This document shows positions 44,478 through 51,646 of a stretch of DNA of 64,000 nucleotides, piece after piece. A model generated the notes under the pieces. That model saw only the letters and a program-made list of their open reading frames with translations. It did not search any database and was not told where the DNA came from. How positions within the stretch are numbered: position 1 is the first letter of the stretch; every line of letters starts with the position of its first letter. Both the position numbers and the translations under genes were made by a program. The stretch covers positions 4,885-68,884 of the forward strand of contig JAKVBT010000012.1 of assembly GCA_022446905.1 (NCBI GenBank), read 5' to 3'. The stretch is from Phycisphaerales bacterium. Lineage in GTDB: Bacteria > Planctomycetota > Phycisphaerae > Phycisphaerales > SM1A02.

Positions 44478-45488
44478 TCATGCTGCTTGGCAGACTGTCA
44501 ATGCATCTGCAATGGACATCTTGGGAAGCACTAGTTTGAGGATCCCACCAGCCATGCTGGCGGAGATATCACGCACATCGATGTCCTGACCGACGTTGAA
44601 TTCTCGTCGCCAGATCTTGTTAAAGGACTTTTCGCGAAGCAAGGATCGCTTACTTCCGGCATAGAAACCAGATCGTGAGCAGACGGCTTCGATGATGAGT
44701 TTGCCATCCTGAATGGTCACATCAACATCTTCACTGACGGCTCCTGGGACTTCAGCCTCGAGGATGTAGGTGCCGCCATCATCAAAGATGTCGACCTTCA
44801 TTGGGGCCACCTCACTCGCAGGTGCATTGCCGAGCATGGCGGAGCTATAGGTTCCCAAACCATCCATTGGGCTGTTGACCTGTGTAGCAAACAGGCCAGT
44901 TTGCATGCCGGAGAACTCACTTCCGGCGATCCCGGAGACGCTGCCGCTGATCGTGTTGAACGCTTGCAGGTTGTTGAAGAGGGAGTTGATGGCCACCACA
45001 TTCAAGATTGGCAGGCCGATGATCTGCAGTTGCTGACGAATCAGAGTCGGGTTGACCAGTGCCTGAGCAGCCCACTGACCGGCCAGATGCAGGTTGCGCT
45101 GTGCGACGATGAGCAGGGCCTTGGCCAGGATCATGTCCTGCATGGCGATCTTGATGAACTTCTGAGTCGTCCATTGGCAGGAACCAGCGATTCGATTGAG
45201 TTTGGTGACGAAAATCGGATCGATGGAGTTCAATTTTGACACGGCCTGTGTCAGCGTCGGGTCGATGGCATCAAACTGATTGAACATTGGGGTGGAGAAC
45301 TGTCCATAGGTGGTGTCTGCACCGGACCAGATGTCGCTTCCAGCAAAGCAGTTGGTGGTCGGACTCACGCCAGTTTGAGCGTCCAGCCCGAAGCTGCCAT
45401 TGCGGCTGTAGCCGTTGCGGCTGAAGCCTTTGGTTTCTGTATAGACGGTGCGATCGATGTTGTTTTTGACCTGTACTTTGATTGACAT
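44478..45488 (-). CDS. Hsp20-domain protein with a long novel N-terminal region (copy 3)
   Basis: A 336-residue protein, over twice the size of a normal sHsp. Residues about 228-325 are an alpha-crystallin domain (MKVDIFDDGGTYILEAEVPG, VDVTIQDGKLIIEAVCSR, SFNKIWRREFNVGQDIDVRD, AGGILKLVLPK). Residues 1-225 match nothing I recognise: an Asn/Gly/Thr-rich start (FSRNGYSRNGSFGLD), then an amphipathic or hydrophobic helical part (IAMQDMILAKALLIVAQRNL; IIGLPILNVVAINSLFNNL) and a Ser/Gly-rich linker. No signal peptide is evident. AAGGAA precedes the ATG. It lies 30 bp after copy 4 and is followed by a terminator. Confidence 0.85.
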   Translation of the reverse strand: MSIKVQVKNNIDRTVYTETKGFSRNGYSRNGSFGLDAQTGVSPTTNCFAGSDIWSGADTTYGQFSTPMFNQFDAIDPTLTQAVSKLNSIDPIFVTKLNRIAGSCQWTTQKFIKIAMQDMILAKALLIVAQRNLHLAGQWAAQALVNPTLIRQQLQIIGLPILNVVAINSLFNNLQAFNTISGSVSGIAGSEFSGMQTGLFATQVNSPMDGLGTYSSAMLGNAPASEVAPMKVDIFDDGGTYILEAEVPGAVSEDVDVTIQDGKLIIEAVCSRSGFYAGSKRSLLREKSFNKIWRREFNVGQDIDVRDISASMAGGILKLVLPKMSIADALTVCQAA

Positions 45489-45518
45489 TTTCGAATTCCT
45501 TTAAGGCTGTGGAACCGA

Positions 45519-46028
45519 TCAGGAATCCGACGCAGGTCCGCACCAGCGCGAACGTTCGTCGGGGTCCTGAGTTCCGGATGATGTGTCGGTACGAGCAGCG
45601 ATCGACGATCGATCCGCGTCCGCCCGTGCCGTCACCATGCGGCCTGCAGCAATACCGCCCAAGCCGTCAGTACCGTGGGCTTTGGTGGCGCTTGTCGCGT
45701 CATCCGTTTGCCCAAGAGGGATCAAGATGTGCACCAAGCCATTCTTGGCGCGGATGACCTGAATCCGCCCACGTGGACGGCGATGCAGTGTGAGTCGAGT
45801 GGTGATCTTGTCGATACCCAACTGCACTTCTGCATCCCGGTCGCGAGAGGACTCAATGGTCAGGATTCGCCCATGCAAGCGAACCGAAATGTCCTCATTC
45901 TGGGTCACGGAAAGTCCCGTCATGATCATGAGCCACTGGTCGGGCAGCATCCGGCACTGCAGGCCGGGATCTTGAAGCAGATTTGCCCAGGTGTTCGGCG
46001 TCGTGTCGATGTACGTGCTGTTGATCAT
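45519..46028 (-). CDS. Divergent Hsp20-like protein (copy 4)
   Basis: A 169-residue protein from the ATG at 46028 (GGAG 8 nt upstream); the longer frame to 46187 runs through leader hairpins. Its middle follows the sHsp pattern, with MIMTGLSVTQNEDISVRLHG, RILTIESSRDRDAEVQ and NGLVHILIPLGQ, but the usual A-x-x-x-n-G-v-L core is NGLVHILIP and the N-terminal arm is short (MINSTYIDTTPNTWANLLQD). The C-terminal 45 residues are Ala/Ser/Asp-rich and look disordered. I regard it as a degenerate alpha-crystallin domain protein. It opens a two-gene unit with copy 3 and has its own shared promoter element. Confidence 0.65.
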   Translation of the reverse strand: MINSTYIDTTPNTWANLLQDPGLQCRMLPDQWLMIMTGLSVTQNEDISVRLHGRILTIESSRDRDAEVQLGIDKITTRLTLHRRPRGRIQVIRAKNGLVHILIPLGQTDDATSATKAHGTDGLGGIAAGRMVTARADADRSSIAARTDTSSGTQDPDERSRWCGPASDS

Positions 46029-46041
46029 GACGGGACTCCGT

Positions 46042-46075
46042 GGCCCTTTGAGGGCCGTGCCCTCACTGTGAGGGC
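46042..46075 (-). other. Paired hairpins in the 5' leader of hsp20 copy 4
   Basis: GGCCCT/AGGGCC (46042-46047 with 46051-46056) and GCCCTCAC/GTGAGGGC (46059-46066 with 46068-46075) form two adjacent stems. The AGGGC and GCCCT arms can also cross-pair, so two alternative folds exist. The first stem ends about 3 nt before the Shine-Dalgarno GGAGT (46035-46039 region). An RNA thermometer is possible but untested. Confidence 0.45.
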
Positions 46076-46085
46076 GAGGAGTCAA

Positions 46086-46102
46086 GTCACAACTGGCGTA
46101 CC
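46086..46102 (-). promoter_or_regulatory. Candidate chaperone promoter element upstream of hsp20 copy 4
   Basis: The coding strand reads GGTACGCCAGTTGTGAC, 15 of 17 identical to the copy 2 element and 13 of 17 to the dnaK element. It is 58 nt from the start codon. The -12 GC is GT here, so a sigma-54 reading is less perfect than at the other two sites. A leader hairpin begins about 11 nt downstream. Confidence 0.55.
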
Positions 46103-46347
46103 CAAATCTGGCACAGCCCTGAGATTCACAGATAACAATCAAAATGCAGCGTTCAACGTGCATCAGTGCACATTCGCTGCTGAACATGCTGGCACTTCAT
46201 CCTCTGGTGACCGCATCCGATATGCCTGGACCGCCTGCCAAGCAAAGTGCCCACGCGCTTATTGGGATGGCGTCAACGCAGGCCTGCTTCGCAAGAACAG
46301 CGATTCCAATGCATATGCAGGGCTCCTGCCACGCTGGCAGCAGATTG
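46103..46347. other. Intergenic region between hsp20 copy 4 and apbE
   Basis: No gene is supported. It contains a long imperfect hairpin (46146-46180) described separately. Open frames on the plus strand cross it but have no start context or recognisable motif and run on into the antisense of apbE. Confidence 0.5.
46146..46180 (-). terminator. Possible terminator downstream of apbE
   Basis: GCAGCG (46146-46151) pairs with CGCTGC (46175-46180), with an inner GTGCA/TGCAC stem (46158-46162 with 46167-46171). On the minus strand the stem is followed by ATTTTGATTGTTATC, a moderately U-rich run. It lies 168 nt past the apbE stop. Confidence 0.4.
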
Positions 46348-47274
46348 TCAGGGTCGACAGGCACCCTCAATCACATCAATGCCGTCCATGCCATCAATCA
46401 CAGTCCGAAGCCCCTCTGCCCCCAACACGCAGGCCGCTGATGCCAACGCATCTGCCAAGGCCGCCGTGGGCGCAATGACCGTGATGTCTTGATGGCGACC
46501 AACCCATTGGCCAGTCCTCGGGTCCAATAGATGTGACCAGGCACCATCCTCAACATCAATGTGCTGTTGCTGGAAGCCAGAGGTCGCCACGCCACAGTGT
46601 TGAAGCATCCACACCTGCGATAAACCCAAACGCCCGACACGCCACCCATCACTGCCCGGCGGCGGTGCGCCAAGTGACATGTCGCCACCGATGTCCACCA
46701 TTGCTTGCAACACATTGTGATCTGCCAACACATGAATCGCCTGGTCTGCGGCCCACCCCTTTCCAATGCCTCCGAAATCCAACCAAGGAATAGGCGCACG
46801 TAGTCGAATACGGGATGCTGGGATGTCCACTTCCAAAGTGCCCACGGAAGACGGCCCAAAGGGCTTCGGGGCCGTTGCGACCGAACGCCACCCCCGCCAG
46901 GCATCGGTGGCGCGACCGCATCGCACATCAAAAGCCCCACCGGTCCACTCCCGGACTGATTCTGCCACAGCAAGCGGCTCGATCAATGTGTCACTGACAG
47001 CAATCCACGTGTCGACTGGAGCATCACGTAAGACGATGACCTCGGAGTCCGTGCGATAGTCACTCAGAACGTCTTCAATGGCTGCAATGCGACTGAAGGC
47101 CGCCTCAGCTGCCCTGCGAGCAATTTGCTCATTGGTCGAATAGAGCACGATCCGGGCTTCCGTTCCCATGCGTACGCGGCGATACTCAAATCGCTGCTGA
47201 GACCCCATACAGCCGGCTGTAGTCAGCGTGATCAGCAGTACTATGGCTGAGATCATGTTCGAGCTACCTATCAC
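46348..47274 (-). CDS. apbE: FAD:protein FMN transferase (ApbE), lipoprotein
   Basis: A protein of about 308 residues that flavinylates target proteins on threonine with FMN from FAD, in the periplasm. The N-terminal helix AIVLLITLTTAGC ends in a lipobox. ApbE motifs: MGTEARIVLY, RIAAIEDVLSDYRTDSEV, GGAFDVRCGRATDAW, WLDFGGIGKGWAADQA (magnesium/FAD region), MVDIGGDMSLG, and SHLLDPRTGQWV with the C-terminal TALADALASAACVLG. The start is uncertain: GTG at 47274 follows AGAAGGAG by 10 nt, whereas ATG at 47256 would share bases with the opposite gene's ATG. No flavinylation target is recognisable nearby. Confidence 0.88.
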   Translation of the reverse strand: MIGSSNMISAIVLLITLTTAGCMGSQQRFEYRRVRMGTEARIVLYSTNEQIARRAAEAAFSRIAAIEDVLSDYRTDSEVIVLRDAPVDTWIAVSDTLIEPLAVAESVREWTGGAFDVRCGRATDAWRGWRSVATAPKPFGPSSVGTLEVDIPASRIRLRAPIPWLDFGGIGKGWAADQAIHVLADHNVLQAMVDIGGDMSLGAPPPGSDGWRVGRLGLSQVWMLQHCGVATSGFQQQHIDVEDGAWSHLLDPRTGQWVGRHQDITVIAPTAALADALASAACVLGAEGLRTVIDGMDGIDVIEGACRP

Positions 47275-48031
47275 GCTTGCGGCACTCCTTCTAGGCACCG
47301 ATGCCACCTATACGCAGCCTGTACCCGGGACCTCACTCAGTATCACCATGATGCGCGTCTCGTGCGCGGAGGACAGTCCTCCTATCTGGATTGCCCGCGA
47401 TGAAATCTGCTGGGATCACTATGACGCATTGGTGTACCAACTGGACGTGCCGAAGGATCAGACACCCGAAGATGGGGGCGTCACGCGACCGACCAAGCCG
47501 TATCTCATGGCCGATCGCGGCTGGGGCCATGCGGGCTACCCGGCACTGAGTGTGAATCACACAGGTGCTGAAGCCTTCTGCAAATGGTTGACAGCCAAAA
47601 CCGGACGCCCTTGGCGTCTTCCAACCGAGTCAGAGTGGATGGCCTTATGCGCCCGCAGTGGAGTCACCGCTGAGACCCTTCAGGAGCATGCCTGGGTCAA
47701 GGACAATGCCAAACGCAAAACACACCCCATCGGAACCAAGGCCTCCGATGCCAATGGCCTCAATGACTTTCATGGCAATGTGGCCGAGTGGGTCACGACC
47801 CAAGATGGCAAACATGTTCTGATGGGCACTACCTTTCTAGATACATCCAATGATGCATTATGTGATGCACGACGCATCCCAGTAGCTGAGTGGAACGACA
47901 CCGACCCACAAATTCCCAAGAGCATTTGGTGGCTTTCTGACGCGCCATTTGCGGGTTTCCGTGTCGTCTGTGACACTTTGCCCAAGGACGGGGATGCTGA
48001 TGGTCAAGAGCAGGAGACGGAAACACCATGA
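47243..48031 (+). CDS. FGE-sulfatase (SUMF1-like) domain protein
   Basis: A protein of about 262 residues; start could be 47243 or 47255, both overlapping the divergent apbE start. The N-terminus (MFELPITLAALLLG) may be a weak signal peptide. The FGE fold is clear from AFCKWLTAKTGRPWRLPTES, EWMALCARSG, ANGLNDFHGNVAEWV and the end motif FAGFRVVCD. Several family-typical Gly-rich core parts are shortened, so formylglycine-generating activity is doubtful; many such proteins are binding or accessory domains. Its stop overlaps the next gene by ATGA, making it the first gene of the four-gene operon. Confidence 0.85.
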   Translation: MAEIMFELPITLAALLLGTDATYTQPVPGTSLSITMMRVSCAEDSPPIWIARDEICWDHYDALVYQLDVPKDQTPEDGGVTRPTKPYLMADRGWGHAGYPALSVNHTGAEAFCKWLTAKTGRPWRLPTESEWMALCARSGVTAETLQEHAWVKDNAKRKTHPIGTKASDANGLNDFHGNVAEWVTTQDGKHVLMGTTFLDTSNDALCDARRIPVAEWNDTDPQIPKSIWWLSDAPFAGFRVVCDTLPKDGDADGQEQETETP

Positions 48032-49347
48032 CAGAGCAATCTCACAATCAGGAAGTGTCGCGCCGAAAGTTTGTGGCTGCTGGCAGCATGACCATGGGCG
48101 CTCTAGCAGCCACTGCACCCATGTCCATGGCTTGGGCCGCAGGTGATGATCGCATTCGTGTGGGCTTGATTGGATGCGGAGGACGAGGCACCGGCGCCGC
48201 CAGCCAAGCGCTTCGAGCTGATGATGGGGTCGTCCTGTACGCCATGGGCGATGCATTTTCTGATCGACTACAGACCAGCCACAATCACCTCAGCAATCAG
48301 TTCAATGAACGAGTAGATGTTCCTGAGCCGCGACGCTTTGTTGGTTTTGATGCGTATCAGCAGGTCATCGACAGCGGTGTCGATGTTGTGATTCTCACGA
48401 CACCTCCCCACTTCCGACCAGATCACTTTGAGGCTGCGGTTGCTGGCGGGAAACACATCTTCATGGAGAAGCCGATGGCGGTTGACGGACCTGGCGTGCG
48501 CAAAGTGCTTGAGCACGCACAACAGGCACGAGCCAAGGGCCTTCATGTCATGGGCGGTTTTTGCTGGAGGTATAACCACCCAAACCGCGAGTGCTATCAG
48601 CGCATTCATGACGGGGCGATTGGCGACGTGGTGTCGGCGCACTCGACCTACCTCACTGCCCCCCTTGGCACCAAGCCACGCCAGGACGGCTGGTCCGACA
48701 TGGAATGGCAACTGCGCAATTGGCAGCACTTCAATTGGCTAAGCGGCGATCACATTGCAGAGCAGGCCTGTCATGCAATCGACAAAATCAACTGGGCAAA
48801 GAACGGCCAGAGGCCAACTAAAGCCATCGCGCTTGGCGGGCGACAGATGCGTGAAACGCCCGAGTCTGGCAATGTCTACGACCACTTCTCGGTGATGTAC
48901 GTCTACGAAGATGGCTCACGCTGTTTCCATGACTGCCGCCAGATGCCTGGGTGCTGGAACGACAATACCGAGTACCTGATCGGCACCAAAGGCAACTGCT
49001 ATGTGAACTCCTGGGGCCCCACCCAGATCATCGAAGGTCCCAATGCCTGGGAATACGAAGGGCCCAATCCGAACATGTATCAAGTCGAGCATGATGAGCT
49101 CTTCCAAGCCATTCGGGGAAATCGTGATCGCATTGATGACACCGAAGACATGATGACCAGCACACTGATGTCCATCATGGGTCGCATGAGTGCATACAGC
49201 GGGCAGCAGGTAACTTGGAATGATGCGATTGAAAGCACTGACCGCCTTGGTCCAGCGACTTATGAAATGGGCGAACTGCCAGTGATCTCTGTCTCGGTGC
49301 CAGGCCGTGCCGGATCCTGGGATGAATGGAATGGAACCGCAACATGA
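48028..49347 (+). CDS. Tat-exported Gfo/Idh/MocA oxidoreductase (first copy)
   Basis: A 439-residue NAD(P)-dependent sugar oxidoreductase with a twin-arginine signal (SRRKFVAAGSMTMGALAATA). The Rossmann nucleotide motif is VGLIGCGGRGTGAASQAL, the family motif EKPMAVD with lysine follows the strand HIFMEKPMAVDGPGVRK, and the C-terminal beta domain shows ITEQ-like DHIAEQACHAIDKINW with the catalytic His. It is coupled to the FGE gene by a 4-bp overlap and to the second copy by ATGA at 49344-49347. Periplasmic location implies a tightly bound cofactor, as in glucose-fructose oxidoreductase. Confidence 0.92.
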   Translation: MTEQSHNQEVSRRKFVAAGSMTMGALAATAPMSMAWAAGDDRIRVGLIGCGGRGTGAASQALRADDGVVLYAMGDAFSDRLQTSHNHLSNQFNERVDVPEPRRFVGFDAYQQVIDSGVDVVILTTPPHFRPDHFEAAVAGGKHIFMEKPMAVDGPGVRKVLEHAQQARAKGLHVMGGFCWRYNHPNRECYQRIHDGAIGDVVSAHSTYLTAPLGTKPRQDGWSDMEWQLRNWQHFNWLSGDHIAEQACHAIDKINWAKNGQRPTKAIALGGRQMRETPESGNVYDHFSVMYVYEDGSRCFHDCRQMPGCWNDNTEYLIGTKGNCYVNSWGPTQIIEGPNAWEYEGPNPNMYQVEHDELFQAIRGNRDRIDDTEDMMTSTLMSIMGRMSAYSGQQVTWNDAIESTDRLGPATYEMGELPVISVSVPGRAGSWDEWNGTAT

Positions 49348-50636
49348 ACATTGACCGCCGCACGTTTCTAAACACAAGCGTCGCTGGCGCACTCGCGGCA
49401 CCCTCTATTGCCCATGCCGCATTTGCATCGGGGACAGAACGACTCGGGGTTGGCGTGATTGGCTGCGGAGGGCGTGGCACCGGCGCCGCTTTTAATGCTG
49501 TCGCTGCATCCTCAGACGTTGACATCGTTGCCCTTGGCGATGTCTACAGCGACCGACTGAATGGAAGTCGGGGCCACATGCAGAAACTTGAAAATCGCTT
49601 GAAAGTCACTGATGGCGATTGTTTTACTGGCTGGGATGCCTATCAGCAGGTCATTGCTCATCCAGAAGTAGATCTGGTCATCCTAGCGACGCCACCACAT
49701 TTCCGGCCCATGCATTTTCATCACGCTGTTGCCAATGGCAAACATGTCTTTATGGAAAAGCCGGTTGCCGTTGACCCTGCAGGCGTGCGCAAAGTCATCG
49801 CCGCAGCTGCCGTTGCTGACGCAAAGAACCTATCAGTCGTCGCTGGCACACAGCGGCGACATGAAGCCTGCTATTTGGAAACCATGCGCCGTATTCGGGA
49901 TGGGGAGATTGGCGAACCCGTGTCTGCAACTTGCTATTGGAATCAAGGTGGCCTGTGGTCGAATGATCGACAGACAAATTGGACTGACATGGATTGGCAA
50001 TTGCGCAACTGGCTGTATTTCACATGGCTCAGCGGCGACCACATTACTGAACAGCATGTCCATAATCTGGATGCCGTGAACTGGGCATTGGGCGCCCACC
50101 CACGATCCGCAACCGGAGTCGGAGGACGACAGACGCGCATCGATCCACGTTTTGGCCATGGGTTTGATCACTTTGCGATTGACTACGAATATCCCGGTGG
50201 CGTGCATGCAATGAGCATGTGCCGACAAGCTGATGGATGCGCTGGACGCGTGGAAGAGATTGTGCAAGGCACCAAGGGACGCAGTGTGACTAGCAGTGGA
50301 CGTGCACGATTTGAGGGAGGGCCGACTTGGAGTTACCAAGACGAAAATCCAAACCCCTATGTCGTTGAGCACCGGAATCTCCAAGCAAGCATTCGTGAAC
50401 AAGGGCCCCGCTTCAACGAAGGCCGGCGAATTGCTGAATCGACCCTGACTGCAATCATGGGTCGCATGAGTGCCTACAGTGGTAAGACGATCACTTGGGA
50501 AGAGGCGATGCAAGCTGATCTGGACTTGACACCACCTGCATATGCTTTTGGCGATCTAGATACCCCGATGATTGCTCGACCTGGCACCACGAGCATGACT
50601 GACACCCTTTGGCCAAACCAGCAGGAGATTGCATGA
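49344..50636 (+). CDS. Tat-exported Gfo/Idh/MocA oxidoreductase (second copy)
   Basis: A 430-residue paralogue of the preceding protein, clearly alike in VGVIGCGGRGTGAAFNAV, YQQVIAHPEVDLVILATPPH, HVFMEKPVAVDPAGVRKVI and GDHITEQHVHNLDAVNWALG. The Tat signal is MNIDRRTFLNTSVAGALAAP. The start at 49344 overlaps the previous stop. The tandem pair probably arose by duplication; differing substrate-binding loops suggest an oxidation and a reduction step, or two sugars, in one pathway. Confidence 0.92.
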   Translation: MNIDRRTFLNTSVAGALAAPSIAHAAFASGTERLGVGVIGCGGRGTGAAFNAVAASSDVDIVALGDVYSDRLNGSRGHMQKLENRLKVTDGDCFTGWDAYQQVIAHPEVDLVILATPPHFRPMHFHHAVANGKHVFMEKPVAVDPAGVRKVIAAAAVADAKNLSVVAGTQRRHEACYLETMRRIRDGEIGEPVSATCYWNQGGLWSNDRQTNWTDMDWQLRNWLYFTWLSGDHITEQHVHNLDAVNWALGAHPRSATGVGGRQTRIDPRFGHGFDHFAIDYEYPGGVHAMSMCRQADGCAGRVEEIVQGTKGRSVTSSGRARFEGGPTWSYQDENPNPYVVEHRNLQASIREQGPRFNEGRRIAESTLTAIMGRMSAYSGKTITWEEAMQADLDLTPPAYAFGDLDTPMIARPGTTSMTDTLWPNQQEIA

Positions 50637-51646
50637 TGAGCATGGACCGGCGCACATTTGTTGCTACTGGCCTGGCCGGCGCTGTTGGCGCCCTGGCGCA
50701 TGCCAAGCAAGAGAACGATCCGTATCCACCAGACTTTCCACCTGATGGCCCCCAGGATGCGCCTCAAAAGCCCACAGGGCCCACTGATGCTCCGCAGTCC
50801 AAACGTGCTCCATGGGAACGCTCTACAGCGGACCCATTCACCCTCGATTATGCGCCCCACTTCGGGCTGTTTCATCACCACGCTGGTGGTGATCCGATCG
50901 ACCAGATTGACTTCATGGCAGAGGCTGGCTTCCGGTCCATCGAAGACAACGGCATGCGAGGCCGCAGCGAGGATGACCAGCGACGCATTGCCAATGCACT
51001 AGCACGACATGACATGCGCATGGGCGTCTTTGTCATGAACATGGATGGAGCCTGGCGGCCCAGTTTGACTACGGGAGATGCAGGTGAACGCGCCCTCTTC
51101 GTGCAAAATGCCCGTGACTCTATTGAGGTCGCCAAACGAGTCAACGCAAAATGGATGACTGTCGTACCAGGGATGGTGACAGATGATCTCGATGAAGAGG
51201 CCCAAATGCGTCATGTCGTTGAGTCACTGAAACAAGCAGCCGATGTGCTCGAGCCACACGGACTCGTCATGGTCTGCGAGCCGCTGAACTGGCGCGACCA
51301 CCATGGGCTGTATCTCCGATACACGCCACAAGCCGCGGAGATTATGAAACGGGTCGATTCTCCCTCCTGCATGATTCTGCAGGACCTCTATCACCAGCAG
51401 GCCACCGAGGGCAATCTCATCGATCACATGAATAGCGCCTGGGACTACATCCCGTATTTCCAAGTTGGCGACAACCCCGGTCGACGCGAACCGGGAACTG
51501 GCGAGATCAACTACGCCAACGTCTTCAAGCACATGCATGAACGAGGCTACACGGGCATCGTCGGCATGGAGCACGGAAAGAGCATGGGCGGTAAGGAAGG
51601 CGAGATCAAGTTGATCGAAGCCTACCGCACTGTTGACCCTTCATAG
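50633..51646 (+). CDS. Tat-exported TIM-barrel sugar isomerase/epimerase-like protein
   Basis: A 337-residue protein with a Tat signal (MDRRTFVATGLAGAVGALAH) and an AP-endonuclease-2/xylose isomerase-like barrel: FMAEAGFRSIEDNGM, MTVVPGMVTDDLDEE, LVMVCEPLNWRDHHGLYL (Glu metal ligand), CMILQDLYHQQATEGNLIDH (Asp/His), YFQVGDNPGRREPGTGEINY (Asp-x-x-Gly) and IVGMEHGKS (final Glu). These fit hydroxypyruvate isomerase-like or 3-keto-sugar enzymes. It overlaps the second oxidoreductase by ATGA. The adjacent, convergent transporter could take up the product. Confidence 0.9.
   Translation: MMSMDRRTFVATGLAGAVGALAHAKQENDPYPPDFPPDGPQDAPQKPTGPTDAPQSKRAPWERSTADPFTLDYAPHFGLFHHHAGGDPIDQIDFMAEAGFRSIEDNGMRGRSEDDQRRIANALARHDMRMGVFVMNMDGAWRPSLTTGDAGERALFVQNARDSIEVAKRVNAKWMTVVPGMVTDDLDEEAQMRHVVESLKQAADVLEPHGLVMVCEPLNWRDHHGLYLRYTPQAAEIMKRVDSPSCMILQDLYHQQATEGNLIDHMNSAWDYIPYFQVGDNPGRREPGTGEINYANVFKHMHERGYTGIVGMEHGKSMGGKEGEIKLIEAYRTVDPS

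Noticed and set aside
46160-46478. Plus-strand open frame (part of 45675-46478) with a protein-like stretch
   Set aside because: It is antisense to hsp20 copy 4 and apbE at both ends, has no start context and no recognisable motif.
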